Origin: Legionella maioricensis
GTDB taxonomy: Bacteria; Pseudomonadota; Gammaproteobacteria; Legionellales; Legionellaceae
Assembly (NCBI RefSeq): GCF_023618015.1
Contig: NZ_JAJKBJ010000004.1
Span: forward strand, 124,001-188,000
DNA length: 64,000 nt
Direction of reading: 5' to 3'
In this document: one piece after another, positions 36,025 to 46,249 of the stretch
Numbering within the stretch: the stretch's first letter is position 1
How the letters are laid out: each line of letters opens with the position of its first letter
The notes under the pieces: model-generated
The model's database searches: none
The model's input: the letters and a program-made list of their open reading frames with translations, nothing else
What the model was told of the DNA's origin: nothing
Program-made: the position numbers and the translations under genes

Positions 36025-38177
36025 TCTTTATGTGCACCATCATTACCAATTTGTTTTTCTACCATTAAGCCTATTCTTGCAGATTGGAGCTGCTGCCACC
36101 ATGGGATAGGCCAATCAGCACCATTAATTGCATCGGCAAAAGCCATTAATTCTTCGCGCAGGCCTTTTTCCTGCATTGATGTTTTGAATGACTTGCCTTT
36201 AATCCCATGAGCCTCAAGAGATTTATAGTCAGAGAGAGTGATGAGTTTTCCGTCAACATAGAGATCTCCTATTTCCTTTGGATATTCTTTAAAGCCTAAA
36301 GCCGTATAGGTCAAGCTTGCTACCGAACCATCACTAAAAGTCATGGTGGCAATGAAATTATCATTACGTCCATAATGATGCGACTTTGGAATAATAGAAT
36401 GAGCACTGACTTCTGCTACTTCGGCATTGGCAAAAAAAGTAAACAAATCATAAATATGACATGCTTCACCCAAATTACGCCCCCCACCTTCTGCTCCATG
36501 TACCCAGTGATCTAAAGGGATATAACCTGCGTTCATGCGATAGTTGAGGATAAAAGGCGCACTTCGTTGCTCCAGTAATTCAGCCATGCGCTTTGCATAA
36601 GGTGAAAAACGACGGTTATAACCGGTTAATAATACCGGCAAAGGCTTATCAGTATTTGATGTGACAAATTCATCAAGCGCTGCAAGTTCTGCTGCGGTTA
36701 AGGCAAGAGGTTTTTCTACCAATACATGTTTTCCGGCCTGCATGGCTGCCAAAGCCATAGCTCCATGTTGTTGATGACGAGTCGCAATAATTACCGCATC
36801 GACATCGGGATCACCAAGAACCTCTTCAAAATCAGTCGTACAATAACTCGCGCCAAATTGTTTAGCCACAGCTGCAGCACTATGCCCCGTCCGTGTTGCT
36901 ACTGCTTGCAAAGTAAAACGGTCACTCATGTTTTTTAAATTAGGTAAATGGGCAGAACGTGCAAAAGCACCCGCGCCTAATACGGCAATACGGATTTTTC
37001 CTGCAGTAGAAGCTACTGCAGGCTTTAACCGGATAGTATGAGCTGGTTTCTCCTCACTCTCAGGATAGGTCAAAAGAACCATCATCGGCTTAACAGCAGC
37101 TTCAGTGAGCGAAGCATAAGCTTGTGTCGCTTGAGCAATGGGATATCGAGCAGAGATTAATTGTTCAACCTGTATACGATTCTCAGCTAATAATCGTAAG
37201 TATTCGCCCATATTACGATTTTCTGTCCAACGTACGTAGGCTACCGGATAATCCAGTCCTTGTTCTTCATAGCGATGATCATAACGACCTGGACCATAAG
37301 AACTGGAAATTAAAAAATCAATTTCCTTCACATAAAAATCGGCACGGTTAAGATTTAAACCTACATCACCCACAAGAACTACCCGACCTTTTTTACGACA
37401 CACTTTAAATGCTGTAGAAACTACCGCGTCAGATGGAGTAGCGGCGGTAATAATCACCCCATCCGCACCCAATCCATCAGTCAACCGTGCAACCTGATCA
37501 ATGCTGTCCCCATCATCAGGACAAAGCCCCATGTCCATGCCGAGACTTAAGGCCAAAGCAATTCGCTCTCTATCCACGTCTATCCCGATAGTACGACATC
37601 CATTTGCCTTTAATAACTGAGCAGTCAGTTGCCCAAGAATACCCAAACCAATAATTACAAAGGTTTCACCCAAAGTAGGTTGAGTACGTCGCACGCCTTG
37701 CATGGCAATAGCACCTAAAGTAACTGTAGAAGCACTTTCCCAACTCAATGTCTCGGGCAGGTTCACACATAGGTTTCTTGGCACGCGAATAAATTCTGCA
37801 TGATGAGCACATTGAGCTCCCGCACAGGCAACTCGGTCTCCGACTGCAATATCATGAATATCCGTACCCACTGCGATCACAGTTCCGGTTGCAGAATATC
37901 CAGTAGGATGAGCCGCATCAATTTTCTCTTCCAAAAGACTCCAGGTGCGGCTAAAACCCATGGTCGAAACCATCTTCAGGGTGGTTGCCACTTTTTCTGG
38001 TTGCTTTAGTGCTTTCTTCCATAAAGGAACAGCGCTCGAACGCACACCACTCATCTCAGTACCAACGGACAGACATGAAGTGTGCACGCGTACCAAAACT
38101 TCGCCAGCTCCAACACCCGGTGCAGGAACCTCACCCACAATAGCCTTACCTTTACTGATTAAAACCTGTTTCATCAT
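36021..38177 (-). CDS. Two-domain oxidoreductase: medium-chain dehydrogenase fused to Gfo/Idh/MocA
   Basis: 718 aa. The N-terminal MDR/zinc-dehydrogenase-like half (about 1-355, with GYSATGTVIAVG and VIIGLGILGQLTAQLLKANG) is joined to a Gfo/Idh/MocA half (about 395-705, with AVLGAGAFARSAHLPNLKNM and VEKPLAL). Both have their own nucleotide-binding motif, so the protein may carry out two linked oxidation/reduction steps, perhaps on a uronic acid-type sugar. The start ATG overlaps the asparagine-synthase-like stop (TAATG) and the stop overlaps the heparinase-like start (ATGA). The fused form is a known family in polysaccharide loci; its substrate is not established to my knowledge. Confidence 0.85.
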   Translation of the reverse strand: MMKQVLISKGKAIVGEVPAPGVGAGEVLVRVHTSCLSVGTEMSGVRSSAVPLWKKALKQPEKVATTLKMVSTMGFSRTWSLLEEKIDAAHPTGYSATGTVIAVGTDIHDIAVGDRVACAGAQCAHHAEFIRVPRNLCVNLPETLSWESASTVTLGAIAMQGVRRTQPTLGETFVIIGLGILGQLTAQLLKANGCRTIGIDVDRERIALALSLGMDMGLCPDDGDSIDQVARLTDGLGADGVIITAATPSDAVVSTAFKVCRKKGRVVLVGDVGLNLNRADFYVKEIDFLISSSYGPGRYDHRYEEQGLDYPVAYVRWTENRNMGEYLRLLAENRIQVEQLISARYPIAQATQAYASLTEAAVKPMMVLLTYPESEEKPAHTIRLKPAVASTAGKIRIAVLGAGAFARSAHLPNLKNMSDRFTLQAVATRTGHSAAAVAKQFGASYCTTDFEEVLGDPDVDAVIIATRHQQHGAMALAAMQAGKHVLVEKPLALTAAELAALDEFVTSNTDKPLPVLLTGYNRRFSPYAKRMAELLEQRSAPFILNYRMNAGYIPLDHWVHGAEGGGRNLGEACHIYDLFTFFANAEVAEVSAHSIIPKSHHYGRNDNFIATMTFSDGSVASLTYTALGFKEYPKEIGDLYVDGKLITLSDYKSLEAHGIKGKSFKTSMQEKGLREELMAFADAINGADWPIPWWQQLQSARIGLMVEKQIGNDGAHKE

Positions 38178-40081
38178 TAAACCCTTTTAACGTAGGACTT
38201 CCACCACTGAGCTGCATTAAGAAGTGGCCAAATCCGATCTCGTTTTTTACTTTTGAGCATTTTCTCAACTTCACTCCAATCCAGAAGATCGGTCTCCGCA
38301 CAAAACGCTTTTAACTCTTCTGCAGCGACTTGGCCTAAACGATCATCAAACCAATCTTTCATGGGCGCTGCAAATCCCTGTTTTTTTCGATCGATGATTT
38401 CATCAGGTATAACACCACGCACTGCCTTTTTGAGAATGTGCTTAAGGGTGCCATTACGAGTCTTAACTTCTGTGGGGATACTCATCGCCAATTCAACCAC
38501 TTTATGATCCAAAAAGGGAACTCTTCCTTCCAATGAGACGCCCATACTCATTTTGTCTACCCTCATCAATAATAATTCTGGCAACCGCATGTTTAAATCA
38601 ATATAACTCATCCATTCAAGATGGCATTTTGTTTTTGATTTTTCTTCAAAACGTTTACGAATTGGGGCTATTGCTTCCCATGAGGTCCGGTTTTTAAATT
38701 TTTTTCTCATCCGCGGTGATAGCAATGACATTTTCTCAGTTTGTGTATATGACTCCGCACCGCCCCAAAATATGGGCTGGCTACGACTTCCTCTTCTTAA
38801 ATATTCGTAACGCCAATCATATCTAAAATTAAAAAGCCCTAAAGCTTTAACCAGCAGTTTTTTTAAAACTCGGGGGACAGGGATATCATCCACACGTTGT
38901 AATTGCAGTTTCGCTTTCCATTTTGAGTATCCCCAAAACAGTTCATCTGCACCCTCACCCACTTGACAAACAATAACGCCATTATCACGAGCCAGCTTTG
39001 CCACATAATAGCAGGGGATACAAACAGAATCGCCTATTGGTTCATCCTGTAAATGAACCATATGCGGCATAAAATCGATTAAATCTTTTACATTCAACAA
39101 TTTTTCATGATATTCGGCACCTACTTTATCCGCAACTAATTTAGCATGGTGCAATTCATTCTGATAACTTTCATATTGTCCATCATAACCTATGGAAAAG
39201 GTTTTTACCGAGCCTGTATCCCCTTCCGAAAAAAGGGCGGCATTAGTGCTCGAGTCTATACCTCCTGATAAAAAGATACCTACCGGAACATCACTTTCCT
39301 TTAATAATTTTACTGCCGTTTTTAATTCACCTAGCAGCTGCTCGGCTATTTCATTATCTGAACGCTCATGCATGGGCTCAAGATGATCCAAAACATCCCA
39401 ATAGCGATTTTCGCTAATCTGGCCATCTGCTTTGATACACATCCATGAGGCACAAGGTAATTTATGAATACCTTTAAAAAGAGTGTCAGGTGCTGGAACA
39501 GTCAGAAAAGACATATAATGAAAAAAGCCCTCTTCATTTATTTCTCGAACCTGTCCCTCATCCTCCAGTAGTGCTTTTATTTCCGATGCGAAAACGATTC
39601 GGCCATTATGAATACTGTAATACAGCGGTTTAATGCCCAATCGATCACGAATCAACCACAGTTCCTGCTTTCTGCTATCCCAAATAGCAATGGCAAACAT
39701 CCCTCGAAATTTTTGTAAGCAGTCAATTCCCCACTGCTCAAAGGCGTGCAAAACGACCTCTGTATCTGAATGGTCTGTTTTCCAGACATGACCGCCAATT
39801 TCTTCTAACTCTTTACGGATTTCAGCATGGTTATAAATTTCACCATTATAGGTAAGCCAAATGGTTCCATCCTCATTACTCATCGGCTGATTAGCCTTCT
39901 CGGACAAATCAATAATTGATAAACGACGATGACCTAGCCCGACCTTATGATCCGAGGAGATCCAAACTCCTCCGCCATCAGGTCCCCGGTGGATCATAGT
40001 GTCACGTAATTTCACAATGTATGATTCATTTATTTCAAAGGATGAATCATTAAAAGATAATGCTCCTACAATTCCACACAT
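38177..40081 (-). CDS. Asparagine synthase-like glutamine amidotransferase
   Basis: 634 aa starting at MCGIVGALSF (ATG at 40081). A 5-codon longer frame is rejected because Cys2 must be N-terminal to serve as nucleophile. The class II glutaminase domain is at about 2-215 (with RGPDGGG and NGEIYNH). The synthase domain follows with the PP-loop SGGIDSS (about 260) and EGADELFWGYSKW. In O-antigen loci such AsnB homologues usually amidate a sugar carboxyl or act on an unknown acid, not free aspartate. The two following genes are co-translated with it. Confidence 0.88.
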   Translation of the reverse strand: MCGIVGALSFNDSSFEINESYIVKLRDTMIHRGPDGGGVWISSDHKVGLGHRRLSIIDLSEKANQPMSNEDGTIWLTYNGEIYNHAEIRKELEEIGGHVWKTDHSDTEVVLHAFEQWGIDCLQKFRGMFAIAIWDSRKQELWLIRDRLGIKPLYYSIHNGRIVFASEIKALLEDEGQVREINEEGFFHYMSFLTVPAPDTLFKGIHKLPCASWMCIKADGQISENRYWDVLDHLEPMHERSDNEIAEQLLGELKTAVKLLKESDVPVGIFLSGGIDSSTNAALFSEGDTGSVKTFSIGYDGQYESYQNELHHAKLVADKVGAEYHEKLLNVKDLIDFMPHMVHLQDEPIGDSVCIPCYYVAKLARDNGVIVCQVGEGADELFWGYSKWKAKLQLQRVDDIPVPRVLKKLLVKALGLFNFRYDWRYEYLRRGSRSQPIFWGGAESYTQTEKMSLLSPRMRKKFKNRTSWEAIAPIRKRFEEKSKTKCHLEWMSYIDLNMRLPELLLMRVDKMSMGVSLEGRVPFLDHKVVELAMSIPTEVKTRNGTLKHILKKAVRGVIPDEIIDRKKQGFAAPMKDWFDDRLGQVAAEELKAFCAETDLLDWSEVEKMLKSKKRDRIWPLLNAAQWWKSYVKRV

Positions 40082-40127
40082 AAATTTGATTTCCAATTCT
40101 AATGTTCAATTATCAATAGATAACAAC

Positions 40128-41405
40128 TTATTGTTCTAAAACACATCCTGGATGTTCGTGACTAAATTTTTCTAATAAATGAGTTATATACTGCAGGTCA
40201 TTACCGGTTAGGCGACTATGGCAGGGTAAATTTACTACCTGTTTTGCTATCTGCTCAGCAATAGGATAACTGCCTGCCTGATAATTAAAAACAACATTTT
40301 CCGGAACAGGCGATAATGGCCCATCAAACCACATGCCTAACTCAATGCCTCTGTCTCTAAAGTAGCTAATAGCAAGCTCTCTATCGGTAACCAATATAGA
40401 AACACGGGGAGCCACGGAAAATTCATTACTCTCAGGAGAGCCTGGGGCTAAAAATCGGAGACGAGATAAAGCATCCCTAAGGGTACGTGCATTTTGTTCA
40501 CACGCCGATACAATTTTAAAAAAATCACGCCATTGCAACACGGCTAATCCAGCTTGAATTCCGCCCATTTTTACCAAAAAGTCAGAAGAAACAATCCCCT
40601 CAAACTCTGGTTTAGGAGTAGATGGTCGAAAGAAACGACTTTTAAAGCCGGCATAAAAGACATATTTTTCAAGCAAAGGAGGAAATGAAGGATGATGACA
40701 CCAGGTAGAGATTACCGTTTGCCATAAATCGCGTGTCGATGACCACCATGAGGGTTCATTTAAAGTTGAGTAAAGCTGCTCCACATCCTTGGTCAGTTGC
40801 TGATTATTTACTATTAAAATTCCACCCCAGCCAGCAGAGAGCGTTTTTGATAGCTCCATGGATAATATGGCTGCGTCAGCAAATGTGCCAACATATTGTT
40901 CATTTGCTTTTGATCCCAAGGATAGGGCGCAATCTTCAATGACCAGAATCCCTCGCTCTCTGGCTTGCTCAACAATGGCATTAACTTGAGCAGGCTTACC
41001 CAAAGTATGTTGTATCACTATTGCTTTAACCCGTGGCGATAAACTGGTAAAAATAGCCTGGCTTTCTGCATTTAAGGTATTGGGATTTATGTCAATGTAA
41101 ACAGGTTTTGCTCCAGCAGCAATAACGCCAGTCGGTACGGCCAGACAAGTGTAGGCTGATAATAAGACTTCGTCGCCAGGTCCAATCCCTGCTGCTTTAA
41201 GGCAAGCCGTTAATGAAGATCGGCCGCTGCCAAATGAAAATACCCCTGCACTGTTTGGACAATAGACCTCTTTGATTAACTGGTGTAATTCATTACGTTG
41301 AGAAGTTGAGCTTTTTAAAAAAGCCGTTAACCAAACCCCAATTGCCTGAAAGGAACGACGTAGCGTTATGGAGCCAAAATAAAGAGATATTTTTCTTTTA
41401 TGCAT
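40128..41405 (-). CDS. DegT/DnrJ/EryC1 family PLP-dependent sugar aminotransferase (divergent)
   Basis: 425 aa. The fold is seen in SFGSGRSSLTACLKAAGIGP, GDEVLLSAYTCLAVPTGVIA and VIEDCALSLGSK. The Schiff-base lysine is probably in ELSKTLSAGWGG. The N-terminal 55 residues are a basic extension not seen in PseC or PerA types. It would put an amino group onto a keto-sugar, but the sequence is too divergent for a substrate call. Its start overlaps the upstream glycosyltransferase stop by one base. Confidence 0.75.
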   Translation of the reverse strand: MHKRKISLYFGSITLRRSFQAIGVWLTAFLKSSTSQRNELHQLIKEVYCPNSAGVFSFGSGRSSLTACLKAAGIGPGDEVLLSAYTCLAVPTGVIAAGAKPVYIDINPNTLNAESQAIFTSLSPRVKAIVIQHTLGKPAQVNAIVEQARERGILVIEDCALSLGSKANEQYVGTFADAAILSMELSKTLSAGWGGILIVNNQQLTKDVEQLYSTLNEPSWWSSTRDLWQTVISTWCHHPSFPPLLEKYVFYAGFKSRFFRPSTPKPEFEGIVSSDFLVKMGGIQAGLAVLQWRDFFKIVSACEQNARTLRDALSRLRFLAPGSPESNEFSVAPRVSILVTDRELAISYFRDRGIELGMWFDGPLSPVPENVVFNYQAGSYPIAEQIAKQVVNLPCHSRLTGNDLQYITHLLEKFSHEHPGCVLEQ

Positions 41406-42673
41406 TAAATCTGCCTCAATCTCACCTTTTCTTGAACAGACATGAAAATATCAGCAATTTGATTCATGGTGGTTTCTACGGAAAAAATGACCTCAGCCCG
41501 TTTACGCCCAGCCATTCCCATTTGCAGACGTAACTCCTTATTATTGATTAGCGCACTGAGATATTCTTTAAATTGAGAAGTATCGGCAGCCTGCGTTTTA
41601 GGATCGAGGGGAACAAGAAATCCTGTTTCATTATGGACTACAGCTTCTGGAATTCCCCCGCTCAGGGTAGCTACCACAGGAAGTTTTGCGGCCATAGCCT
41701 CCTTGATCGAAAGTCCCATACAGGCTCTTTGGCAAAATGAAGGCGCAACTACTATATCCGCAGCACTATACAAAGACTGTTGAATAGAGAATGGAAAATT
41801 TTGAAAAATGGTTATTTGATCAGGGAATCTTTTCATCAGCTCAGATGCATCGGTTGATAAATCTCCTGTAGCTCCGGCTAAAATCAATTTTATATGGGGT
41901 GCATCGTTCAATAATTCCGGCATGATCTGCAACAAAACATCTAATCCCATATCTTTTACAAATCGGCCCATAAAAAGAATGACTACATCGTCTTGTTTTA
42001 TTTTATGTTCAGCACGAAATTTGTCCCGCAGAGCACTGTGATCCTCATTAGCCAAATCAACACCCAGATAAACGGTTTTAACTGACCTGTCTATGCCCAT
42101 CGTTTTGAAGCTTCTGGCACAATGATCGCTAGAGGCCCAAACAACCGCGGGAAGATCCATTGATTTTTTAACTAAGGCTTGTCGAGATTTCATAAACTCT
42201 GGTGAACTGTACATCTCCCCAAAAATAGTAAGGGCAATGCCACGTTTACGTCTCCAGTGATGGGCCAGGGGTACCATTTCAAAATGAGCGTTGCTCTCAT
42301 AAAAATTAACGACCTGACTGTTATGTCGTTCGGCAACTCGATGAACAAGAATAGCTTTCAGAGATTCTCCTATTAAACTCCGAGCCCCCACCCCTGCTGG
42401 CATCATATCGCGAATAACCCTGGATATCAGTCTCCAGTTAAGTGGATTTAAAAGTCTAAAAAGATGACGCTTGATATTATGACGGTAAACAGTTGCCCCG
42501 GAGATTTTTTCTACTTCGTCAACATTACTAAAGGTGATGACCGCAACGTCCTCAGCCCCCCGTTCTTTTAAACCAGGAACTAAAGAAGCCAGATGTGTTG
42601 CTATCCCACCGAAAGGAGGAGGATACCCACCAACCAAAAGAACGCGTAGTTGATTACAGCTCTGTGATTTCAT
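41405..42673 (-). CDS. Glycosyltransferase family 4
   Basis: 422 aa, GT-B. VGGYPPPFGGIATHLASLVP is the typical GT4 start. FMGRFVKDMGLDVLLQIMPE, ILAGATGDLS and FCQRACMGLSIKEAMAAKLP (the E-x7-E region) and GGIPEAVVHNETGFLVPLDP form the donor-binding half. AAGG lies seven nt before the ATG. Probably a sugar transferase of the O-antigen repeat unit at the cytoplasmic membrane face; specificity is unknown. Confidence 0.83.
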   Translation of the reverse strand: MKSQSCNQLRVLLVGGYPPPFGGIATHLASLVPGLKERGAEDVAVITFSNVDEVEKISGATVYRHNIKRHLFRLLNPLNWRLISRVIRDMMPAGVGARSLIGESLKAILVHRVAERHNSQVVNFYESNAHFEMVPLAHHWRRKRGIALTIFGEMYSSPEFMKSRQALVKKSMDLPAVVWASSDHCARSFKTMGIDRSVKTVYLGVDLANEDHSALRDKFRAEHKIKQDDVVILFMGRFVKDMGLDVLLQIMPELLNDAPHIKLILAGATGDLSTDASELMKRFPDQITIFQNFPFSIQQSLYSAADIVVAPSFCQRACMGLSIKEAMAAKLPVVATLSGGIPEAVVHNETGFLVPLDPKTQAADTSQFKEYLSALINNKELRLQMGMAGRKRAEVIFSVETTMNQIADIFMSVQEKVRLRQI

Positions 42674-42689
42674 TAAATGACCTTAACTA

Positions 42690-43193
42690 TTAGTGATTTC
42701 CTTGAACCAGACTTCCCAATACTTTTTCGGGGCCAGAGCCAATACCATAACCCACTGCTACTTCTGAGCCCAATTCAAAGGCGACATACTTTAAAGGCAA
42801 ATCAACTGCCAGTTGGGAAGGTTTTATGCCAAGCGCACACATTGTCAGACTTTCTGGTTGACGCAATCCGATCAAATCAAGCACATAACGTGGCGTTCGA
42901 CCGCTAACCACAATGCCTTCAATTATCAAAACATGGCGATCAAACAAGGGTTCATTGATATCTTGTGTTATGCGAACTTCTCCAGAAGGAGTGCCCTTTG
43001 AATAACTGCTAAATCCTAAAAAGTGCAGCCGAGTTGGAATAGTCAGTTTTCTCACAAGATCGGCACAAAATAAACTGGCGCTATTAATCAGACAGATCAC
43101 ATCAAGGGTTTTACCTTCGTAATCGGCACTGATTTGTTTGGCCAGCTCATCAACTCGTTGCTGTATCTGCTCTGCGGGAATAAGTACGCTCAT
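42690..43193 (-). CDS. Phosphoribosyltransferase-like (hypoxanthine PRT fold) protein in the polysaccharide operon
   Basis: 167 aa with the order and length of bacterial hypoxanthine phosphoribosyltransferases ([20 protein letters not shown], then [12 protein letters not shown], then [18 protein letters not shown]). The PRPP-binding loop reads [14 protein letters not shown], whereas active purine PRTs usually have VEDIIDTGxT. One of the two acidic residues (E-D to E-G) and the D-T pair are therefore replaced. It overlaps the gmd stop by 4 bp, so it is locked into the sugar operon. It could have a changed substrate or a non-catalytic role. Confidence 0.72.
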   Translation of the reverse strand: MSVLIPAEQIQQRVDELAKQISADYEGKTLDVICLINSASLFCADLVRKLTIPTRLHFLGFSSYSKGTPSGEVRITQDINEPLFDRHVLIIEGIVVSGRTPRYVLDLIGLRQPESLTMCALGIKPSQLAVDLPLKYVAFELGSEVAVGYGIGSGPEKVLGSLVQGNH

Positions 43194-44284
43194 GCACTAT
43201 ACTCCCTGGTTTTGTAGCCATGAAGTTTCACAAGGCTATCTCTTTGAGCTGATTTATAATCCTCGGCCACCATTTCAGCGACTAATTCTTTAAAAGAAAT
43301 TTTTGGAGACCATCCGAGTTTTTCTTTAGCTTTAGAGGAATCACCTAATAAAGTATCCACTTCGGTGGGTCTAAAATACCGAGAATCTACAGCTACAATA
43401 CACTGGCCTTTTTCATCAAAACCGCGCTCATTTTCCCCAGCGCCAGACCAAGAGATTTTCATATCTAATTCAACTGCAGCAGCATTCACAAAATCGCGAA
43501 CACTATATTGATGGCCAGTCGCTATAACAAAATCCTCTGGCTCATTTTGCTGCAACATTAACCACTGCATTTCCACATAGTCTCGCGCATGTCCCCAATC
43601 ACGTTTGGCATCTAAATTTCCTAGATACAGACACTTTTTCATCCCTAATTTAATACGCGCCAATGCTCGAGTAATTTTACGGGTAACAAAGGTTTCCCCG
43701 CGAATAGGCGATTCATGGTTGAACAAAATACCATTGCACGCGTAAATTCCATAGGCTTCCCGATAATTCACAGTAATCCAATAAGCATATAATTTTGAGA
43801 CCGCGTAAGGGCTGCGTGGATAAAAAGGGGTATGTTCCGTTTGCGGCATTTCCTGAACCAGGCCATACAATTCGGAGCTGGAGGCTTGATAAAAACGACA
43901 GGTTTTTTCAAGTCCTAAAATACGAATCGCCTCAAGAATACGTAATGCTCCGAGAGCATCAGAATTTGCTGTATATTCTGGCTCCTCAAAAGATACGGCT
44001 ACGTGAGATTGTGCGGCCAGATTATATATTTCATCTGGTCTCACTTTTTGAATCACATGCATAAGACTCATGGAATCCGTCATATCTCCGAAATGGGAAA
44101 AAAAGCGGCAATTAGGATCACGTTCATCGGTAATTAAATGATCGATGCGACTGGTATTAAATGACGAACTTCGCCGTTTTAAACCATGAACGATATAACC
44201 TTTTTTGAGTAAAAGCTCTGCAAGATAAGCTCCATCTTGTCCAGTGATACCAGTAATAAGTGCTATTTTTGGTGACGCGTTCAT
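43190..44284 (-). CDS. gmd: GDP-mannose 4,6-dehydratase
   Basis: 364 aa, full length. The NADP motif [18 protein letters not shown] is at the N-terminus, with [18 protein letters not shown] next, catalytic SSSELYG and YAVSK, and [20 protein letters not shown]. It converts GDP-D-mannose to GDP-4-keto-6-deoxy-D-mannose. The gene just before it in the operon is a perosamine-synthase-like aminotransferase that uses this product. AAGGAAG lies before the ATG. Confidence 0.96.
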   Translation of the reverse strand: MNASPKIALITGITGQDGAYLAELLLKKGYIVHGLKRRSSSFNTSRIDHLITDERDPNCRFFSHFGDMTDSMSLMHVIQKVRPDEIYNLAAQSHVAVSFEEPEYTANSDALGALRILEAIRILGLEKTCRFYQASSSELYGLVQEMPQTEHTPFYPRSPYAVSKLYAYWITVNYREAYGIYACNGILFNHESPIRGETFVTRKITRALARIKLGMKKCLYLGNLDAKRDWGHARDYVEMQWLMLQQNEPEDFVIATGHQYSVRDFVNAAAVELDMKISWSGAGENERGFDEKGQCIVAVDSRYFRPTEVDTLLGDSSKAKEKLGWSPKISFKELVAEMVAEDYKSAQRDSLVKLHGYKTREYSA

Positions 44285-44298
44285 ACTTTCTTACTTCC

Positions 44299-45396
44299 TT
44301 AAACTAAAATGTGCTTTGCTGCTTCTAAAAGAGTTTCTGAAACATGCTGAATCTGTTCATCAGTAAGTTCCGGAAAAGTAGGCAGATTAAATCCTCGAGC
44401 CGATAACTCAGAAGATACCGGATTATTTCCACCTTCATAAATAGGCATAGCAGACAGTGGGTAAAAAAAGGTTCTTGTTTCCACTCCATGCGCCTTCAAT
44501 TCCGCTAATAGTTTATCACGATCCTCGCGAGTACCAGAAGGTAATAACACAGAAGTTAGCCAATTGACTGGTCGTGTCCCCTCCAGGTACGGGTTCATTA
44601 AAAAACCATGGGGGAATAAGAAATGTTTGTAGGTGTCAAGAATACGCTGTCTCTCGGTCATAAAATAATGGGCTCGTTCCATCTGTGCCACGCCGACGGC
44701 AGCCTGCAGATTGGTCATCCGATAATTATATCCGACCTCAGTATGCCAATATCGCCGCTCTTTACTCATGCCATGATCGCGAAGCAGGCGAGCACGCTCA
44801 GCGATAGAATCGGAGTCTGTAGTAATACAACCGCCCTCGCCTGTGGTAATAATTTTGTTTCCATAAAAACTAAATGTGGCACAATCACCCAAACCGCCCA
44901 CACGCCTGTTATGATATTCTGCACCGTGTGCTTCTGCCGCATCTTCAATTATTTTTAAATGATGCTCCTTGGCAATGGTCTGCAAAGCATTCATCTCGGA
45001 TGGATGCCCATACAGATGAACCGGGATAATTGCTTTGGTTCTTGGAGTAATTGCACGACGAACTGCCTCTGGATCAATACACCAGTCACTGCGTCGAACA
45101 TCAACTAATATCGGTTTGGCTCCGGCAAGTATCACCGCATTAGCCGTCGCTGCAAAAGTAAGATCGGGAATAATGACTTCATCACCAGCACCAATCCCAA
45201 GAGCCACAAGAGCAAGGTGAATGGCCACAGTGCCATTAGATGTAGAAATACAATGCTTCACCCCGCAATACTGAGCGAACTCTCTCTCAAAACGTTCAAG
45301 ATATTGCCCCATGGATGAGACCCACCCGGAAGACACTGCTTCGGTAACAAATTGAATTTCTAGTTCAGAAATATTGGGTTTAGATATTGGTATCAT
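44299..45396 (-). CDS. per: DegT-type aminotransferase, GDP-perosamine synthase-like
   Basis: 365 aa from the ATG at 45396 (MIPISKPNISELEIQFV), where family homology begins; an in-frame ATG at 45438 would add 14 polar residues and has no better ribosome-binding site. The sequence closely follows known PerA: ISTSNGTVAIHLALVALG, GAGDEVIIPDLTFAATANA, PVHLYGHPSEMNAL, EDAAEAHGAEY and SFYGNKIITTGEGGC with the PLP lysine. It would form GDP-4-amino-4,6-dideoxy-D-mannose from the Gmd product. The adjacent GNAT genes could N-acylate the amine. Confidence 0.82.
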   Translation of the reverse strand: MIPISKPNISELEIQFVTEAVSSGWVSSMGQYLERFEREFAQYCGVKHCISTSNGTVAIHLALVALGIGAGDEVIIPDLTFAATANAVILAGAKPILVDVRRSDWCIDPEAVRRAITPRTKAIIPVHLYGHPSEMNALQTIAKEHHLKIIEDAAEAHGAEYHNRRVGGLGDCATFSFYGNKIITTGEGGCITTDSDSIAERARLLRDHGMSKERRYWHTEVGYNYRMTNLQAAVGVAQMERAHYFMTERQRILDTYKHFLFPHGFLMNPYLEGTRPVNWLTSVLLPSGTREDRDKLLAELKAHGVETRTFFYPLSAMPIYEGGNNPVSSELSARGFNLPTFPELTDEQIQHVSETLLEAAKHILV

Positions 45397-45460
45397 TTTA
45401 TTTTTACTAACCTTAATGTTCTTAAAAATTACGTCCATATGACCAAATGCATGGAATCAA

Positions 45461-46075
45461 TTATGCCAACCAAGATTCAGGAGTATATGGCCAATTTAGT
45501 TTTTTGCAAACACTAGCCCATCTCATATTCATTTCAGGTAAGTACAACAGCGGCACCCATCCCATTTTAAGGTAGATGGCAATGGCAGGTAAACGATGAT
45601 CGTGGGTTTCCAGATAAATACGCTTATACCCCGCTGAAATTAATCGTGCAGTCACCGCAGCAGCAACTGCTTGTCCTAATTTTCGACCTCTGTGTTTAGG
45701 ATCTACAGCAAGCCAACCAAAATTACCTGCCTGGGCATGTTTCGCGGTTGGATGATGCGATGCGAAACATGCTGCTACGAGAGCACCGCTTTCCTGATGT
45801 TCAATGACAAAAAAACCATTAGGAAGCAAATGTTTTTCCCAATACTCCAACGGGGGTTTTTCCATATCAGCAGCAACAAACAAATCGAAATAATTTTGTC
45901 GATCTTTAGACTCAAATTGACGTAATAAGTAACCTTCAGGAATATGAACCGGTGGTGGCGCTGTCAGTTTGTCTTCAGGCCAAACCATTTCTAATAAATT
46001 GGGCGCGACAGGTCGTCCTTTAACTGCCCATACAACACGACGTGCTACTTTTTTAATAAATACATCTGGCCTCAT
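45461..46075 (-). CDS. GNAT family N-acetyltransferase
   Basis: 204 aa. The acetyl-CoA loop is in GWLAVDPKHRGRKLGQAVAA (R-x-x-G-x-G/A pattern), with RLISAGYKRIYLETHDHRLP after it. A 35-residue N-terminal extension (KVARRVVWAVKGRPVAP) is not part of the GNAT core. AGGGA lies before the ATG. Position directly upstream of the perosamine-synthase-like gene suggests it may acylate the sugar amine, but GNATs acylate many targets. It follows a 174-bp gap (46076-46249) with no clear feature. Confidence 0.78.
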   Translation of the reverse strand: MRPDVFIKKVARRVVWAVKGRPVAPNLLEMVWPEDKLTAPPPVHIPEGYLLRQFESKDRQNYFDLFVAADMEKPPLEYWEKHLLPNGFFVIEHQESGALVAACFASHHPTAKHAQAGNFGWLAVDPKHRGRKLGQAVAAAVTARLISAGYKRIYLETHDHRLPAIAIYLKMGWVPLLYLPEMNMRWASVCKKLNWPYTPESWLA

Positions 46076-46249
46076 ATATTATCCCTGATTTTTGCTCTCT
46101 ACATCACATACTGACTTCTTTCTTTTAACCTGCGTGCCAACTGGTTCGCTAGACATCGAAAAAGCACTCAACATCCCTGGTAACTCTGTCTTTTTTAAAT
46201 AAGCATTTTGCAACCATTATCTGCTTTAATGGCTGTCTTTTGCAAGGCA

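Noticed and set aside
44623-44958. 111-codon open frame on the plus strand
   Set aside because: Antisense to the perosamine-synthase-like gene; no support of its own.
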